DNA from: Streptomyces cyaneochromogenes
Lineage (GTDB): Bacteria > Actinomycetota > Actinomycetes > Streptomycetales > Streptomycetaceae
DNA length: 64,000 nt
Reading direction: 5' to 3'
Assembly: GCF_003963535.1 (NCBI RefSeq)
Contig: NZ_CP034539.1
Coordinates: forward strand, 4,960,001-5,024,000
In this document: piece by piece, positions 32,474-40,777 of the stretch
How the letters are laid out: every line of letters begins with the position of its first letter
Numbering within the stretch: the stretch's first letter is position 1
Translations under genes and position numbers: made by a program
The notes under the pieces: generated by a model
Databases searched by the model: none
Told to the model about the DNA's origin: nothing
The model's input: only the letters and a program-made list of their open reading frames with translations

Positions 32474-35400
32474 CAGCGGCGCCTGCCCTTCTGGTACGTG
32501 AGGAGGGCGTCGTTGGTCTCCTTGGCGAGGAGGTCGGCAAACGCCTTCCGCTTGGCCGAGCTGGTGAGCAGGTCGTTGCTGGAGACGTTCACCGTCAGAT
32601 TCACGACGGGCGCCATGGTCGCCGTGGCCGCGCCGCCAGATGCTCCGGGCATCAGGGCCGGCCGGACCCTCAGCCCCGCAGTGTTCCCGGACAGCAGCGT
32701 GTCGCCCTTGGCGAGGCGCTTGGTCCAGCCGGCTTCGACACCCATCGCGGAGAACTCGCCGATCGGCTCCATCAGCTTGGCCGGGGACTTGATGCCGAGC
32801 GCAGCCTTCAGGCTCTTCTCCATGCCCTTCGCGATGGCCATCATCGCGGCCTCAATCGCCTTCTGCTGCGCCGTCAGGCCCTTGACCAGACCCTCCGCGG
32901 CCTTGATGCCAGCCCCGTACATCGCATCGGCCGTGGTGGTCCCGGCCTTGTTCGCCGAGGTCTCCAACTGCTTCTGCAGCTCGTTGATGTGCTTGATCTG
33001 CTCGGGGGTGGCCGTGAGGAGTGACTGCGCGGTGGCCATACCGCCGCCGGTGATGCCGGCCCCGGCGATATCCGCGATGGCCGTGGCGTTGAGGCCCTTC
33101 GCCTTCAGGGCCTCAAGCTGCTTGGCGAACTCCGTCGTCCGGCCCGCGTCCATGGACAGCTGCTTGATCAGGGTCTCGGGGCTGGTCCCGTATTCCCCGA
33201 TCTTCGTGATGTTCCCGAACGACACCAGCGACGACGACACGGACGTCTTGAGCTGGTCGAACTTGCCCTTCAAGTCGTCCAGCTTGCCCTTGGCCGACTC
33301 CAGCGCCTTGTTGACCCCAGCGAGCTTCTTCTCGTTGGCAAGCAGCGCCTTGCCCGCGCCGTCGAGCTGCTTCAGCAGCTTCGTCTCCGCCGACCCGTGC
33401 GTCGCCTTCTTGATCTGATTGCGCCAGTTGTTGAGCGTCCCGACCAGATCGTTGAGGCTGTCCGGGCGCGCCATGTCCCCGGCGAACTCAGTCGTCTTAT
33501 AGCCCGCCATCTTGCCGAAGTGCGAGATCGTCAGGTCGGGCGTGGCCGACTTGCGGGCGTCCTTCTCCGCCTTCGAGACCTTGCCGCCCTTCGCGAACCC
33601 GGCCAGGCGCAGCCGGCCCGCGTTGAGCGCGTCCAGGAAGCCGACGCCGTACTTCGCGACAGCCGCCGCCCGCACCACGTACTCCGTGTTAGAAACCATG
33701 GCCGCGGCGCCCGAGCCCATCATCGCGAGGATGCTGTCCGACGTGCTGGTGCCGGGCCCGTCGACGTAGCCGCCGGACGGGAACGCCTGCACATCCCCGC
33801 CGGAGGCGTATCCGCGCACACGACCGCCCGAGGCGTAGCGGCCAGACGGGCCGAGGAAGGACGCGCCGTCGCTGCGGTAGTGGTAGGTGATGTTGTGGTT
33901 CGTGTACGTGTTCGCGGTCTTGCCGTTGAGGTTGTTCAGCGCCTTCGCGACCGCGGCGATGTCGCCGAGCGACTGCCCGTTCGCAGTGAACACCTCGGTC
34001 CGGCCGTCGGGCAACTGTTTCGTCTTCAAGCCCACGGCCTCGAGCGCCTTGATAGCCGCGGCGTTAAGGGTGTCGACCTTGACGCTCTTCGCATTGGGCG
34101 TCTTCTTGATCGCGGCCTGCACTTCTTGCAGGCCAGTGATGGCCGCCTGGCGCTCCAGCCTGATGCTCGTCTCGACGCTTTCCGGCGTGCCGAGGAGCCG
34201 GTTGACGTACTCGGTTGCGGCCTTCGTGTTGCCCTTGAACCCCTTGGTCGCGAGCTCCATCATCGTGGCGCGGAGCCCCTCAGACTCCGACTTCATCGAC
34301 GCCATCGAGTCCCCAGCGGCGAGCGCAGACACGATCATCTCGTCATGCCGTTTCGAGACGTTCGACATGGCCTCGCCGTTCCGGCGGCCAGCCTCGGTGT
34401 GCTCGTCGAGGGTGGCGCCGTTCTCCTTGAACGACGCGGTCAGGTCGTCGATGCCCTGTTCGAAGGCGAGTTGCGCATCGTAGGCGGACCGGTTGGTGTC
34501 GTTGAGGGCAATGAGACTCGCCCGCAGCCCGTCCGCCGCGCTCTTCTGGGCGTCGAGCTTCGCCTTGGTCGCCATGGCCTGCTGCCCGAAGGCACCCATG
34601 CCGGCCGCGGCGAGGTCCGCTTCGGCCTTCAGCCCGGCGGCTGCCGCCCGATACCCGGGGAATGCGGCGTTGAACTCCTTGAGGGACATACCGCCCGCGA
34701 GCGCCGCCGCCTTGAAGTTGCGGAAGTGTTCGGCTGCCTGGTTGGCGTAGCCGTTGGTGGCCATCGCGGCGAGCTGCTGGTCGACCGCTTTGAAGTCGTC
34801 CTTGGTGGCGCCGACGCTTTCCGCGCCGCGCACCAGGTCGTCGAGCTTGGTGATCGCCGTGTCGGTGAAGGCTCCTAGCCCGGAGAACGCCGTGAATGGC
34901 TTCGCCTTCTCGAGGGCGGCGGACTCCGTCTTCAGCTTGCCCAGCTTGGCGACGAATCCGTCCATGTCCCCGAACGTGGCCTTCAACTCGCCGGTGAATT
35001 TGCCGGTGGTCGCAAGGGTCTTCAGTGCGGTGTTGAGCTTGTCGAGGTCCGGCGGTGCGCCGCGTGACGCTTCCGCCAGCTCGTTGATGGCGAACGCCGC
35101 AACACCGAGGACACCGAGCCCGACACTGGCCTTCTGAACCCGGGTCATACTCGCGGCCGTGGCCGACAGCGTCGGCCCCACACCGGCCGTGCGCATCAGC
35201 GTGAAGTAGGCGCCGAGGCGGGCGATGGCCGACGAGGTGACGACCGCGTTGACGCCGGCTACGCCGAGGCTCACGAGCTTCAGTGCCGCGTACAGCTCCA
35301 GCATGGTCGACAGGACGCTTGTCGGGATTGAGGCGACGAGCTTCGCGAACGCGTTCGCAACGTCCAGGATTCCGACGCCGACGTCCGAGGCGGCGACGAG

Positions 35401-36822
35401 GAGATGCGCCGCAGCCTTTGCGAGATTGCCGAACGTGTCGGCGACGAGCGGCCCGTTGGCGCGCACGTAGTCCATGAACTCCTGCATGTCGCTGCCGACT
35501 TCGCCGCCGTCGAGAGCCTGCGAGAACTTCACCAGGCCGCGGGTGGCGTCGGCTATCGCGCCAGCGGACCATCCGGCGAGCTTGTTCATGAACTGGTCGA
35601 AGCCGGGTGTCTGCATGCCGCCGGCTGCGACGTCCATCAGGTGCTGCAGTTCGGCCGAGACGCCGCGCACTGTGGGTGTGAGCTGCGGCAGCATCGCCTG
35701 GAACAGGCCGAGCGACTTGGTGACCACGGGCATGGTGTCCGCTGCGAGCGCGTCGGACCAGGCGTTGTACTCGTCCTTCAAGACGGACAGGGAGGCCGCC
35801 GCCTGCTGGGTGGCGGCCGGCATCCTCGCGAGAGCGCGCTGCTGCTCGAGGGCAGCCTTCGCGGCCTCGGCCGAGCCCCGCCCGTACTGCTCGACCGCCT
35901 CGTTGTACTTCGTCTGTGCCTGCGACGCCTCAGCAAGGTCTTTGATCTGCCCTGCCGCCGCGACCGCGAACGCGGCGACACCCGCGCCGGCCGCTGCCGC
36001 CTTCGCCGCAATCGCCGTCAGGCTGGCCGCTACGGGGATGAGCGCGGGGCTGAGGAGTAGCGCGGCCTGCGTGAGCTTCTCGAGGCCCCCGCCACCTCCT
36101 CCGCCACCCGAGCCAAGCCCTCCGAGGGAGGGGCGCAGGGCGCCCATGCTTCCGCCGACGCGGCGAAGGCTGCCGTCGAGGTCGTCGAGGTCGCCTCGCA
36201 GCGTCCGCGTGTTCCCGGACAGGGTGTTGAGGCGGCCGTCCGCGGTCTGCGCCCGGTTGGCGAACGCGTTCATGGCGGTGCCAGCGCGGGCCGTGGTGTC
36301 CCGCAGGTCCCGCATGGCGTCTGCGGTGGCGGCGACCCGTCCACGCAGGGTACGCAGCGAACGGGAGGCGTCGCCAGCGGCGTTGTCGAGGAGCTGCAGC
36401 GCGGCTGCGGCGGCTGCGCTGCGGGTTGCCAGCCCGGTGAGCGGGGTGCTGGTACGGCTGGTGTCGTCCCGCAGGTCCCGCATCGCCTGTGCCATGGCGA
36501 CCAGTTGGGCGGTGTCGCCGCTGAACCGGGCGCGCAGCTGGACGGGGCTCTGCCGCTGAAGGTCCCGGATGGAGTCACGCATCGCGGCAATCCCGGCGCC
36601 GGCGCGGTCCTCGAGGTCGGCGCGTAGCCGGATGTTCCCGAGGGCCTTGATGCGGCCGAGCGTGCCCTCGAGCTTCGCGGCCTGCCGGTCGGCACGGTCG
36701 AACGCGCGTGCCGCCTCGGGCCCGACCCGCTTCAGCTTGTCGATGAACCGCTCGAGCTCGTCCTTCGCCTCACGCGTATTGGCCGTGACATCGACATGAC
36801 CGGAGGCGACGAGGAAGCTCAT
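32473..36822 (-). CDS. phage tail tape-measure protein
   Basis: 1449 residues. The N-terminal 250 are helical coiled-coil. A Gly-rich linker and hydrophobic helices follow (LLLSPALIPVAASLTAIAAK and others near 520-620). The C-terminal third carries tape-measure hallmarks: GGYVDGPGTSTSDSILAM, then SNTEYVVRAAAVAKYGVGFL, and GIKSPAKLMEPIGEFSAMGV. Such proteins set tail length and pass into the host membrane. GGAGG lies 12 bp before ATG. No other tail gene is in the element. It overlaps the zinc-ribbon gene downstream and an HTH gene upstream by 4 bp each, so the three form one operon. Confidence 0.9.
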   Translation of the reverse strand: MSFLVASGHVDVTANTREAKDELERFIDKLKRVGPEAARAFDRADRQAAKLEGTLGRIKALGNIRLRADLEDRAGAGIAAMRDSIRDLQRQSPVQLRARFSGDTAQLVAMAQAMRDLRDDTSRTSTPLTGLATRSAAAAAALQLLDNAAGDASRSLRTLRGRVAATADAMRDLRDTTARAGTAMNAFANRAQTADGRLNTLSGNTRTLRGDLDDLDGSLRRVGGSMGALRPSLGGLGSGGGGGGGGLEKLTQAALLLSPALIPVAASLTAIAAKAAAAGAGVAAFAVAAAGQIKDLAEASQAQTKYNEAVEQYGRGSAEAAKAALEQQRALARMPAATQQAAASLSVLKDEYNAWSDALAADTMPVVTKSLGLFQAMLPQLTPTVRGVSAELQHLMDVAAGGMQTPGFDQFMNKLAGWSAGAIADATRGLVKFSQALDGGEVGSDMQEFMDYVRANGPLVADTFGNLAKAAAHLLVAASDVGVGILDVANAFAKLVASIPTSVLSTMLELYAALKLVSLGVAGVNAVVTSSAIARLGAYFTLMRTAGVGPTLSATAASMTRVQKASVGLGVLGVAAFAINELAEASRGAPPDLDKLNTALKTLATTGKFTGELKATFGDMDGFVAKLGKLKTESAALEKAKPFTAFSGLGAFTDTAITKLDDLVRGAESVGATKDDFKAVDQQLAAMATNGYANQAAEHFRNFKAAALAGGMSLKEFNAAFPGYRAAAAGLKAEADLAAAGMGAFGQQAMATKAKLDAQKSAADGLRASLIALNDTNRSAYDAQLAFEQGIDDLTASFKENGATLDEHTEAGRRNGEAMSNVSKRHDEMIVSALAAGDSMASMKSESEGLRATMMELATKGFKGNTKAATEYVNRLLGTPESVETSIRLERQAAITGLQEVQAAIKKTPNAKSVKVDTLNAAAIKALEAVGLKTKQLPDGRTEVFTANGQSLGDIAAVAKALNNLNGKTANTYTNHNITYHYRSDGASFLGPSGRYASGGRVRGYASGGDVQAFPSGGYVDGPGTSTSDSILAMMGSGAAAMVSNTEYVVRAAAVAKYGVGFLDALNAGRLRLAGFAKGGKVSKAEKDARKSATPDLTISHFGKMAGYKTTEFAGDMARPDSLNDLVGTLNNWRNQIKKATHGSAETKLLKQLDGAGKALLANEKKLAGVNKALESAKGKLDDLKGKFDQLKTSVSSSLVSFGNITKIGEYGTSPETLIKQLSMDAGRTTEFAKQLEALKAKGLNATAIADIAGAGITGGGMATAQSLLTATPEQIKHINELQKQLETSANKAGTTTADAMYGAGIKAAEGLVKGLTAQQKAIEAAMMAIAKGMEKSLKAALGIKSPAKLMEPIGEFSAMGVEAGWTKRLAKGDTLLSGNTAGLRVRPALMPGASGGAATATMAPVVNLTVNVSSNDLLTSSAKRKAFADLLAKETNDALLTYQKGRRR

Positions 36823-37046
36823 GCTGCGGCCTCCGCGAGCTCGTCACGCCAGAGCAGCCGGTCGAGGGGGACGTCGACCGCCTCGGCGAGCGCGTCGGCG
36901 ACGTCGACGGGTACGGGCGTGCGGCCTTGCTCGTAGCGGTAGACCTGCCAGCAGGAGCGTCCGACGCGGGTGGCAACGTCGTGGACGGACAGGCCTGCAT
37001 CGCGGCGAGCGGTCCGCAGGGCAGGGCCAGAGAAGATACGCGGCAC
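36819..37046 (-). CDS. XRE-family helix-turn-helix protein
   Basis: 75 residues from GTG 37046 (an ATG at 37103 in frame is also possible). IFSGPALRTARRDAGLSVHDVATRVGRSCWQVYRYEQGRTP is a standard XRE HTH. Its stop overlaps the tape-measure start (ATGA), so a DNA-binding protein is translationally coupled to a structural protein. It probably regulates its own operon; TTGGCA repeats lie upstream. Confidence 0.75.
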   Translation of the reverse strand: MPRIFSGPALRTARRDAGLSVHDVATRVGRSCWQVYRYEQGRTPVPVDVADALAEAVDVPLDRLLWRDELAEAAA

Positions 37047-37207
37047 AGGGCATCCCAGGGCGTGGCAGCGGAGAGGGCTCGAGGTCTCTCGTCCGGCTCG
37101 CATCCCGCGACGGCCCGCGGCATCACGCCGCTCTATCGCCTACCGGTGCCCGCCGTTGTCCCTGTCTGGCGTCCTGCCTGAGCGGACCATCACGGTCCGC
37201 CGGGACC

Positions 37208-37255
37208 TTGGCATGTGGCAGCAACCTCAATTGGCACTGTACGCCAACCCTGCCA
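37208..37255. promoter_or_regulatory. TTGGCA/TGCCA repeats upstream of the HTH-tape-measure operon
   Basis: TTGGCA occurs at 37208 and 37231. The second forms TTGGC-ACTGTAC-GCCAA (37231-37247), and TGCCA follows at about 37251. The region lies between the leftward HTH operon and the gene at 37349 and suits an XRE operator. Confidence 0.45.
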
Positions 37256-37348
37256 CTCTGGCCATAGAATCGAAGGCTATTTGGCCGCTGCGTCCAATGA
37301 TCCTCAGGTGTTCGCATTGCTGCGCCTGCCAGGCGCTACGGTTCGGCC

Positions 37349-37720
37349 ATGCAAGCAGGGGATTGGGCAACCTGGGTGGGGTCGACGGCGGCCACAGTCG
37401 CGGCCGTGGCATCCGTAGCGGTGTGGTGGCGGGGGCGCGCCTCCGTCGCATGGCAGCTGCAGCAGGACGGCCGCAGTCGGCATGGGTTCCGCGCCGTGAA
37501 CATCGGCGATGCGACCGCCAAGTCGGTACATGTGCGCGTGGGTTCCGCATCTGACCCCACGAATGTGGAGGACGAGCGGCGAGCCGAGTCGGTCTCCCCG
37601 AGCGAATCGGTTCGGATCCCGGTAGCGACGGACAGCGATTCCCGCGAGGACGTGGCTGTCGTCATCACCTGGGACGGCCGGCCGTGGGGGCGTGAGACCT
37701 GGACGTACCCGCTGCGCTGA
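37349..37720 (+). CDS. hypothetical protein with N-terminal membrane anchor
   Basis: 123 residues. A membrane helix (WVGSTAATVAAVASVAVWW) is followed by a beta-rich domain: FRAVNIGDATAKSVHVRVG and VAVVITWDGRPWGRETW. This shape is common for small membrane-anchored proteins in Streptomyces elements. Not otherwise recognised. Confidence 0.6.
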   Translation: MQAGDWATWVGSTAATVAAVASVAVWWRGRASVAWQLQQDGRSRHGFRAVNIGDATAKSVHVRVGSASDPTNVEDERRAESVSPSESVRIPVATDSDSREDVAVVITWDGRPWGRETWTYPLR

Positions 37721-37780
37721 GAAACCCGGCCGTGCCGCATGCGTGCCAACAGCCAACGAATGCTCAGGTCACAGCGTGCC

Positions 37781-37923
37781 AACCGCATCACCTATGCGGT
37801 TACACCCTTGGCATTCGAGGGGTGTCGGCAGTGGCATACCCCTGCGTGGTCCTCCACACCATGGAGAGAGGCCCCATCCGCACCGCAAGCGGAACCCGCA
37901 ACCGTGTCGATATCGACACGGTT
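37781..37923. repeat. two palindromes in a gene-free gap
   Basis: The 316-bp gap 37721-38036 between convergent genes holds AACCGCAT-CACCT-ATGCGGTT (37781-37801) and a perfect 24-bp palindrome at 37900-37923 with half-site AACCGTGTCGAT. Both share AACCG/CGGTT ends. Nothing coding is seen. A partition, transfer or regulatory site is possible; neither palindrome has a U-run for termination. Confidence 0.6.
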
Positions 37924-38036
37924 GGCCCCAGCTATGGGGCAGAGCCCCATACCTGCATTGCGCAGAAGACAACGCAGACACAGCTGCGCCCGGCCACCGT
38001 GCGGTGCGGCCGGGCGAAAATCAGCAGGCAGTGAAT

Positions 38037-38222
38037 TCAGGCAGCGGGCGGCGGCTCCTCGACATCCTCGCGGGGTGTCAGCATCCGCTCGGCCGCCCTC
38101 CGCGCCCATGCCGGCGTCGGAGGCTGCGCGGCAGTCCTCGCCTCCGCCAGCTCATCCGCCGTGACGCCGTCGCCCGTTACGCGTGATGCCAGCCGCTCAG
38201 CCCAGCTCTTCCTATCGGCCAC
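38037..38222 (-). CDS. small hypothetical protein
   Basis: 61 residues, GTG start overlapping the upstream gene by 11 bp. SWAERLASRVTGDGVTADEL is followed by a Pro-rich part with RRAAERMLTPREDVEE. Last gene of the leftward replication operon. Not recognised. Confidence 0.55.
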   Translation of the reverse strand: MADRKSWAERLASRVTGDGVTADELAEARTAAQPPTPAWARRAAERMLTPREDVEEPPPAA

Positions 38223-38523
38223 GGTCGGCCTCCTTTCGTCCGATCTTCAACGCCGCGGCCCCCAGGGCCTCGAGCGTGGTCTCGTCCTGCTTCTTGCGGA
38301 GCGGTGGCGGCGTCTGCCGCTGCTCGGCTATGGCCAGCAGGCCCTGGCTGCGGAGGCCGCCGAGCTGCTGCTCGTACACGCGCCGAAACTCCGGGTCGTT
38401 GCGGCGCCAGGCGCGCACCGTTCTCTCGGTGACGCCGCACAACTGCCCGACCCACTCAGCGGACCGGCCCTGCGCAAGCCACCGCGCGCCCTCGGCCTTC
38501 TTCTCCGCGCTGACCCGGGCCAT
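38212..38523 (-). CDS. HTH protein resembling small terminase (phBC6A51-like)
   Basis: 103 residues. KKAEGARWLAQGRSAEWVGQLCGVTERTVRAWRRNDPEFRRVYEQ is a homeodomain-like HTH followed by the D-P-E-F-R motif seen in small terminase or phBC6A51-type proteins. There is no large terminase, so a packaging role is unlikely; it may bind the element's DNA. Its start overlaps the previous stop (ATGA). Confidence 0.6.
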   Translation of the reverse strand: MARVSAEKKAEGARWLAQGRSAEWVGQLCGVTERTVRAWRRNDPEFRRVYEQQLGGLRSQGLLAIAEQRQTPPPLRKKQDETTLEALGAAALKIGRKEADRGR

Positions 38524-38993
38524 CAGTCGATCCCGTCCGGGAGACTGCCCGCGGCATCCTGCACCAGGCCGATCGCGAACATCGCCGCCTTCTTGCCCGG
38601 CGACTCCTGGCCGCGCTCCGCGTTGACCGTCGGCCGGCCATCTCGCACCGACGCGTGTACCGCTGCGTGCCCAGCGGCCTTCCGCAACTCCTGCTCGGCC
38701 GCGACGAGATGCTCACGGGCCCGCTCCACGCAGGCGGCGAACCGGGCGTGCGAGTACTGCCGGATCTCCTGGGGGTGCTCGCGGGAGCCCTCGAGCAGCG
38801 CCGTGTGCGCCTCGCTGGCGGCTCGGTTGGCCTCGTCGAGCGGCGCCTGCAGCTGGTGCTTGGCGTGCACCGGGGCGACCCGCTGGTCGTTGAACGCGTC
38901 GGCCGCCTTCTGGCGCGTCTCGCGGTACGCGGCGAGCAGGGGGCGCAGCTGCTCGGGAAGCTGCTCTTCGGTGATCTCAACTCGGGTCGTCAT
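38523..38993 (-). CDS. coiled-coil hypothetical protein
   Basis: 156 residues from ATG 38993 with AGGAAGG ahead. Long helices: LPEQLRPLLAAYRETRQKAAD, then LDEANRAASEAHTALLEG and ERAREHLVAAEQELRKAAG. Its organisation resembles the protein at 39269, with which it may have arisen by duplication. Not recognised. Confidence 0.6.
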   Translation of the reverse strand: MTTRVEITEEQLPEQLRPLLAAYRETRQKAADAFNDQRVAPVHAKHQLQAPLDEANRAASEAHTALLEGSREHPQEIRQYSHARFAACVERAREHLVAAEQELRKAAGHAAVHASVRDGRPTVNAERGQESPGKKAAMFAIGLVQDAAGSLPDGID

Positions 38994-39047
38994 GTGGTTC
39001 CTTCCTGTGGTGGCCACGGTCCATCGCGGTCCGCGGCCGAGGGGTTG

Positions 39048-39272
39048 TCAGGCGGCGGGAGGCTCCTCGCCGCGACGAACAGCAACGGCGGCACGAGACG
39101 CCTTGATGACCGCAGAGGCGTCTCCGACCGACCAACCGAGCGGGCAACTACGCGCGGCCTCGGAAAGGGCCTGCGCCGCCTTCGTGTGCGGGTCCGCCTC
39201 CGGCTCGGGCAGAACCACCCCGAGGGCCTTGGCGGCGAGACGCTGAGCGCTGCTCACGGGCCGGCCGGTCAC
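39048..39272 (-). CDS. small hypothetical protein
   Basis: 74 residues, GTG start in a GTGA overlap with the previous gene. SSAQRLAAKALGVVLPEPEA, then HTKAAQALSEAARSCPLGWS and ASAVIKASRAAVAVRRGE. Helical, soluble. Not recognised. Confidence 0.6.
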   Translation of the reverse strand: MTGRPVSSAQRLAAKALGVVLPEPEADPHTKAAQALSEAARSCPLGWSVGDASAVIKASRAAVAVRRGEEPPAA

Positions 39273-39802
39273 GCCGCACGCTCCGCGTACAGGGTGGGCA
39301 GGACCGTCTCGCGGACGTAGCTGGCCGCGAAGCTGGCGGCGTTGCGGGCCGGGTGCTTGCGGGCGGTCGTCCGGTCGTCGACGTCGAGGACCGCTCGGCT
39401 GTCCTGGGCGCAGGCGTAAAGGGCTGCGGCCTCGGTCGCCTCCTCGAGGGCGGCGAGGAGTTCGGCCTTGGCGCGGGTGGCCCGCTCGAGGGCGTCGTCG
39501 AAGCCGGCGGCGCTGCTGTCGAGGAGAGCGCCGCGGTGCTTCAGGCTGGCGCCGAGCAGGACGTCGAGGGCGTCCCGCTCGGCGTCCTGGGCGGCCCGGG
39601 TCTTCTTCTGGAACGCGGCCAGCTCGGGGCCGGTGCCGTGCCCGCAGGTGCGCTCCGCCTCCTTGGCTTCGTCGACCTTGGCGGTGGCGGTCTCGAGCTT
39701 GTCGAGGAGCTTGGCGAGGGCGGCGGGGAGGTGGGCGCGGGTGAGCTTGACGCGGATGGCGGAGCGTCCGGCGTGGCTGAAGGTGTGGTCGTAGTCGGTC
39801 AC
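39269..39802 (-). CDS. coiled-coil hypothetical protein
   Basis: 177 residues from GTG 39802 with GAGGAG ahead. Long helical stretches: LAKLLDKLETATAKVDEAKE, FQKKTRAAQDAERDALDVLL and ERATRAKAELLAALEEATE. The N-terminal VTDYDHTFSHAGRSAIRVKL and C-terminal FAASYVRETVLPTLYAERAA may be small folded caps. No family recognised. Confidence 0.6.
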   Translation of the reverse strand: MTDYDHTFSHAGRSAIRVKLTRAHLPAALAKLLDKLETATAKVDEAKEAERTCGHGTGPELAAFQKKTRAAQDAERDALDVLLGASLKHRGALLDSSAAGFDDALERATRAKAELLAALEEATEAAALYACAQDSRAVLDVDDRTTARKHPARNAASFAASYVRETVLPTLYAERAA

Positions 39803-39851
39803 GGTTCTCCTCGTTGGTGGGCGTGTTTCTACGTGCGGGAGATTTCTCCCG

Positions 39852-40073
39852 CTATGCCCCGCTTGCGGCGAGTGTCTCGTTGCTGTCGGGGTCGAAGATG
39901 GGGGCGAGTTGCTGCCCGAATTCAGCGAGGCGGCGCAGCTTGGCGGCGTGCCTCTTGGCGAGGCCGGCGGTGCGGGCTGCAGCGAGTTCTTCGCGTTGCT
40001 GGCGCTTGCGTTCGGCCTCGGCCTTGGCGCGGGCAATGCGCGCCTGTATCTGCTGCTCGACATGGCTGGTCAT
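39852..40073 (-). CDS. small basic coiled-coil protein
   Basis: 73 residues: VEQQIQARIARAKAEAERKR is a charged helix, followed by KRHAAKLRRLAEFGQQLAPI. The ATG overlaps the stop of the previous gene (ATGA). Probably a nucleic-acid-binding or scaffold peptide; not recognised. Confidence 0.55.
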   Translation of the reverse strand: MTSHVEQQIQARIARAKAEAERKRQQREELAAARTAGLAKRHAAKLRRLAEFGQQLAPIFDPDSNETLAASGA

Positions 40074-40549
40074 GGAGTGACCTCGCTGAATTCGGCGTAG
40101 ATCGCTTTGGTCTGGTCCGCAAGTTCGGCGAGCAGGCGATACACCGCGCCGAGGTGGTAGTTCGGGACGCTGGTTCGGGGGACGCGGTCGTTCACGTGCA
40201 GCCAGTCGGTGACGAGGCTGAGCAGCCGATCGGCGCTGGACGGCTTGCGGTAGATAGGTGCGCCGGCCTCGAGGTCGTCGAGCCAGTCCCGCAGGTCCCG
40301 CGCCATGTAGAGCAGGCCGCCGTTCGCGCACGCCCAGCAGGGGCAGGTGTCGTCTCCCTCGCGGTGGCGGACGTCGTGCGTCTGGCAGTCGTCACGGTCG
40401 CATTCGAGGGCCTGCCGGATGCCGTCGTCGATGTCGTCGACCTGGTGGTCGAGCATGTGTCGAACCAGCTCGATGGCGTCGTTCCAGAGGGCGGCGATAC
40501 CGAGAGCGGTTGCCTCGTCGACGTTGGCGATCAGTTTGGGGTCGAGCAT
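40070..40549 (-). CDS. hypothetical protein with CxxC motif
   Basis: 159 residues from ATG 40549 with GGAAGGAG ahead. DDGIRQALECDRDDCQTHDV and GDDTCPCWACANGG give four or more Cys with His, likely a zinc site, followed by LLYMARDLRDWLDDLEAG. First gene after the candidate origin. Function unknown. Confidence 0.6.
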   Translation of the reverse strand: MLDPKLIANVDEATALGIAALWNDAIELVRHMLDHQVDDIDDGIRQALECDRDDCQTHDVRHREGDDTCPCWACANGGLLYMARDLRDWLDDLEAGAPIYRKPSSADRLLSLVTDWLHVNDRVPRTSVPNYHLGAVYRLLAELADQTKAIYAEFSEVTP

Positions 40550-40567
40550 GTCGGTCTCCTTCCGGAG

Positions 40568-40776
40568 GGGGGACGTGAGGGGGGACAGGGGGGACGCTGT
40601 TTGTCCCCCCGCCTCTCGCGCGTGATGCGAGTCAGCTAGTAATTGATCTTGATCTCTATATGTGCAGGTCAGAGGCTCGTTTGATCCGTAGACCTTTAGG
40701 CGGGTGAACGACTTTCGGTATCGCCCGGGGGAGAGAGGGGGGGACATTCGCTGTCCCCCGTCCCCCCTGTCCCCCC
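40568..40776. other. candidate replication origin: GGGGGGAC repeats flanking an AT-rich core
   Basis: GGGGGGAC occurs at 40568, 40580, 40589 and 40738, and its complement GTCCCCCC at 40604, 40760 and 40769; a shorter copy is at 40753. Between the two groups lies a stretch of about 31% GC (40636-40664), very unusual in this DNA. The region is non-coding and immediately downstream of the primase-helicase gene. Repeats plus an easily opened core suit an origin; a regulatory leader is the alternative. Confidence 0.5.
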
Positions 40777-40777
40777 G

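Noticed and set aside
33397..34878. 493-codon plus-strand frame
   Set aside because: Antisense to the tape-measure gene, Arg/Val-rich without recognisable domains.
32473..38523. Prophage
   Set aside because: Only a tape-measure protein and a small-terminase-like HTH protein are present; capsid, portal, head-tail and lysis genes are missing, and the transfer and replication genes are of AICE type.
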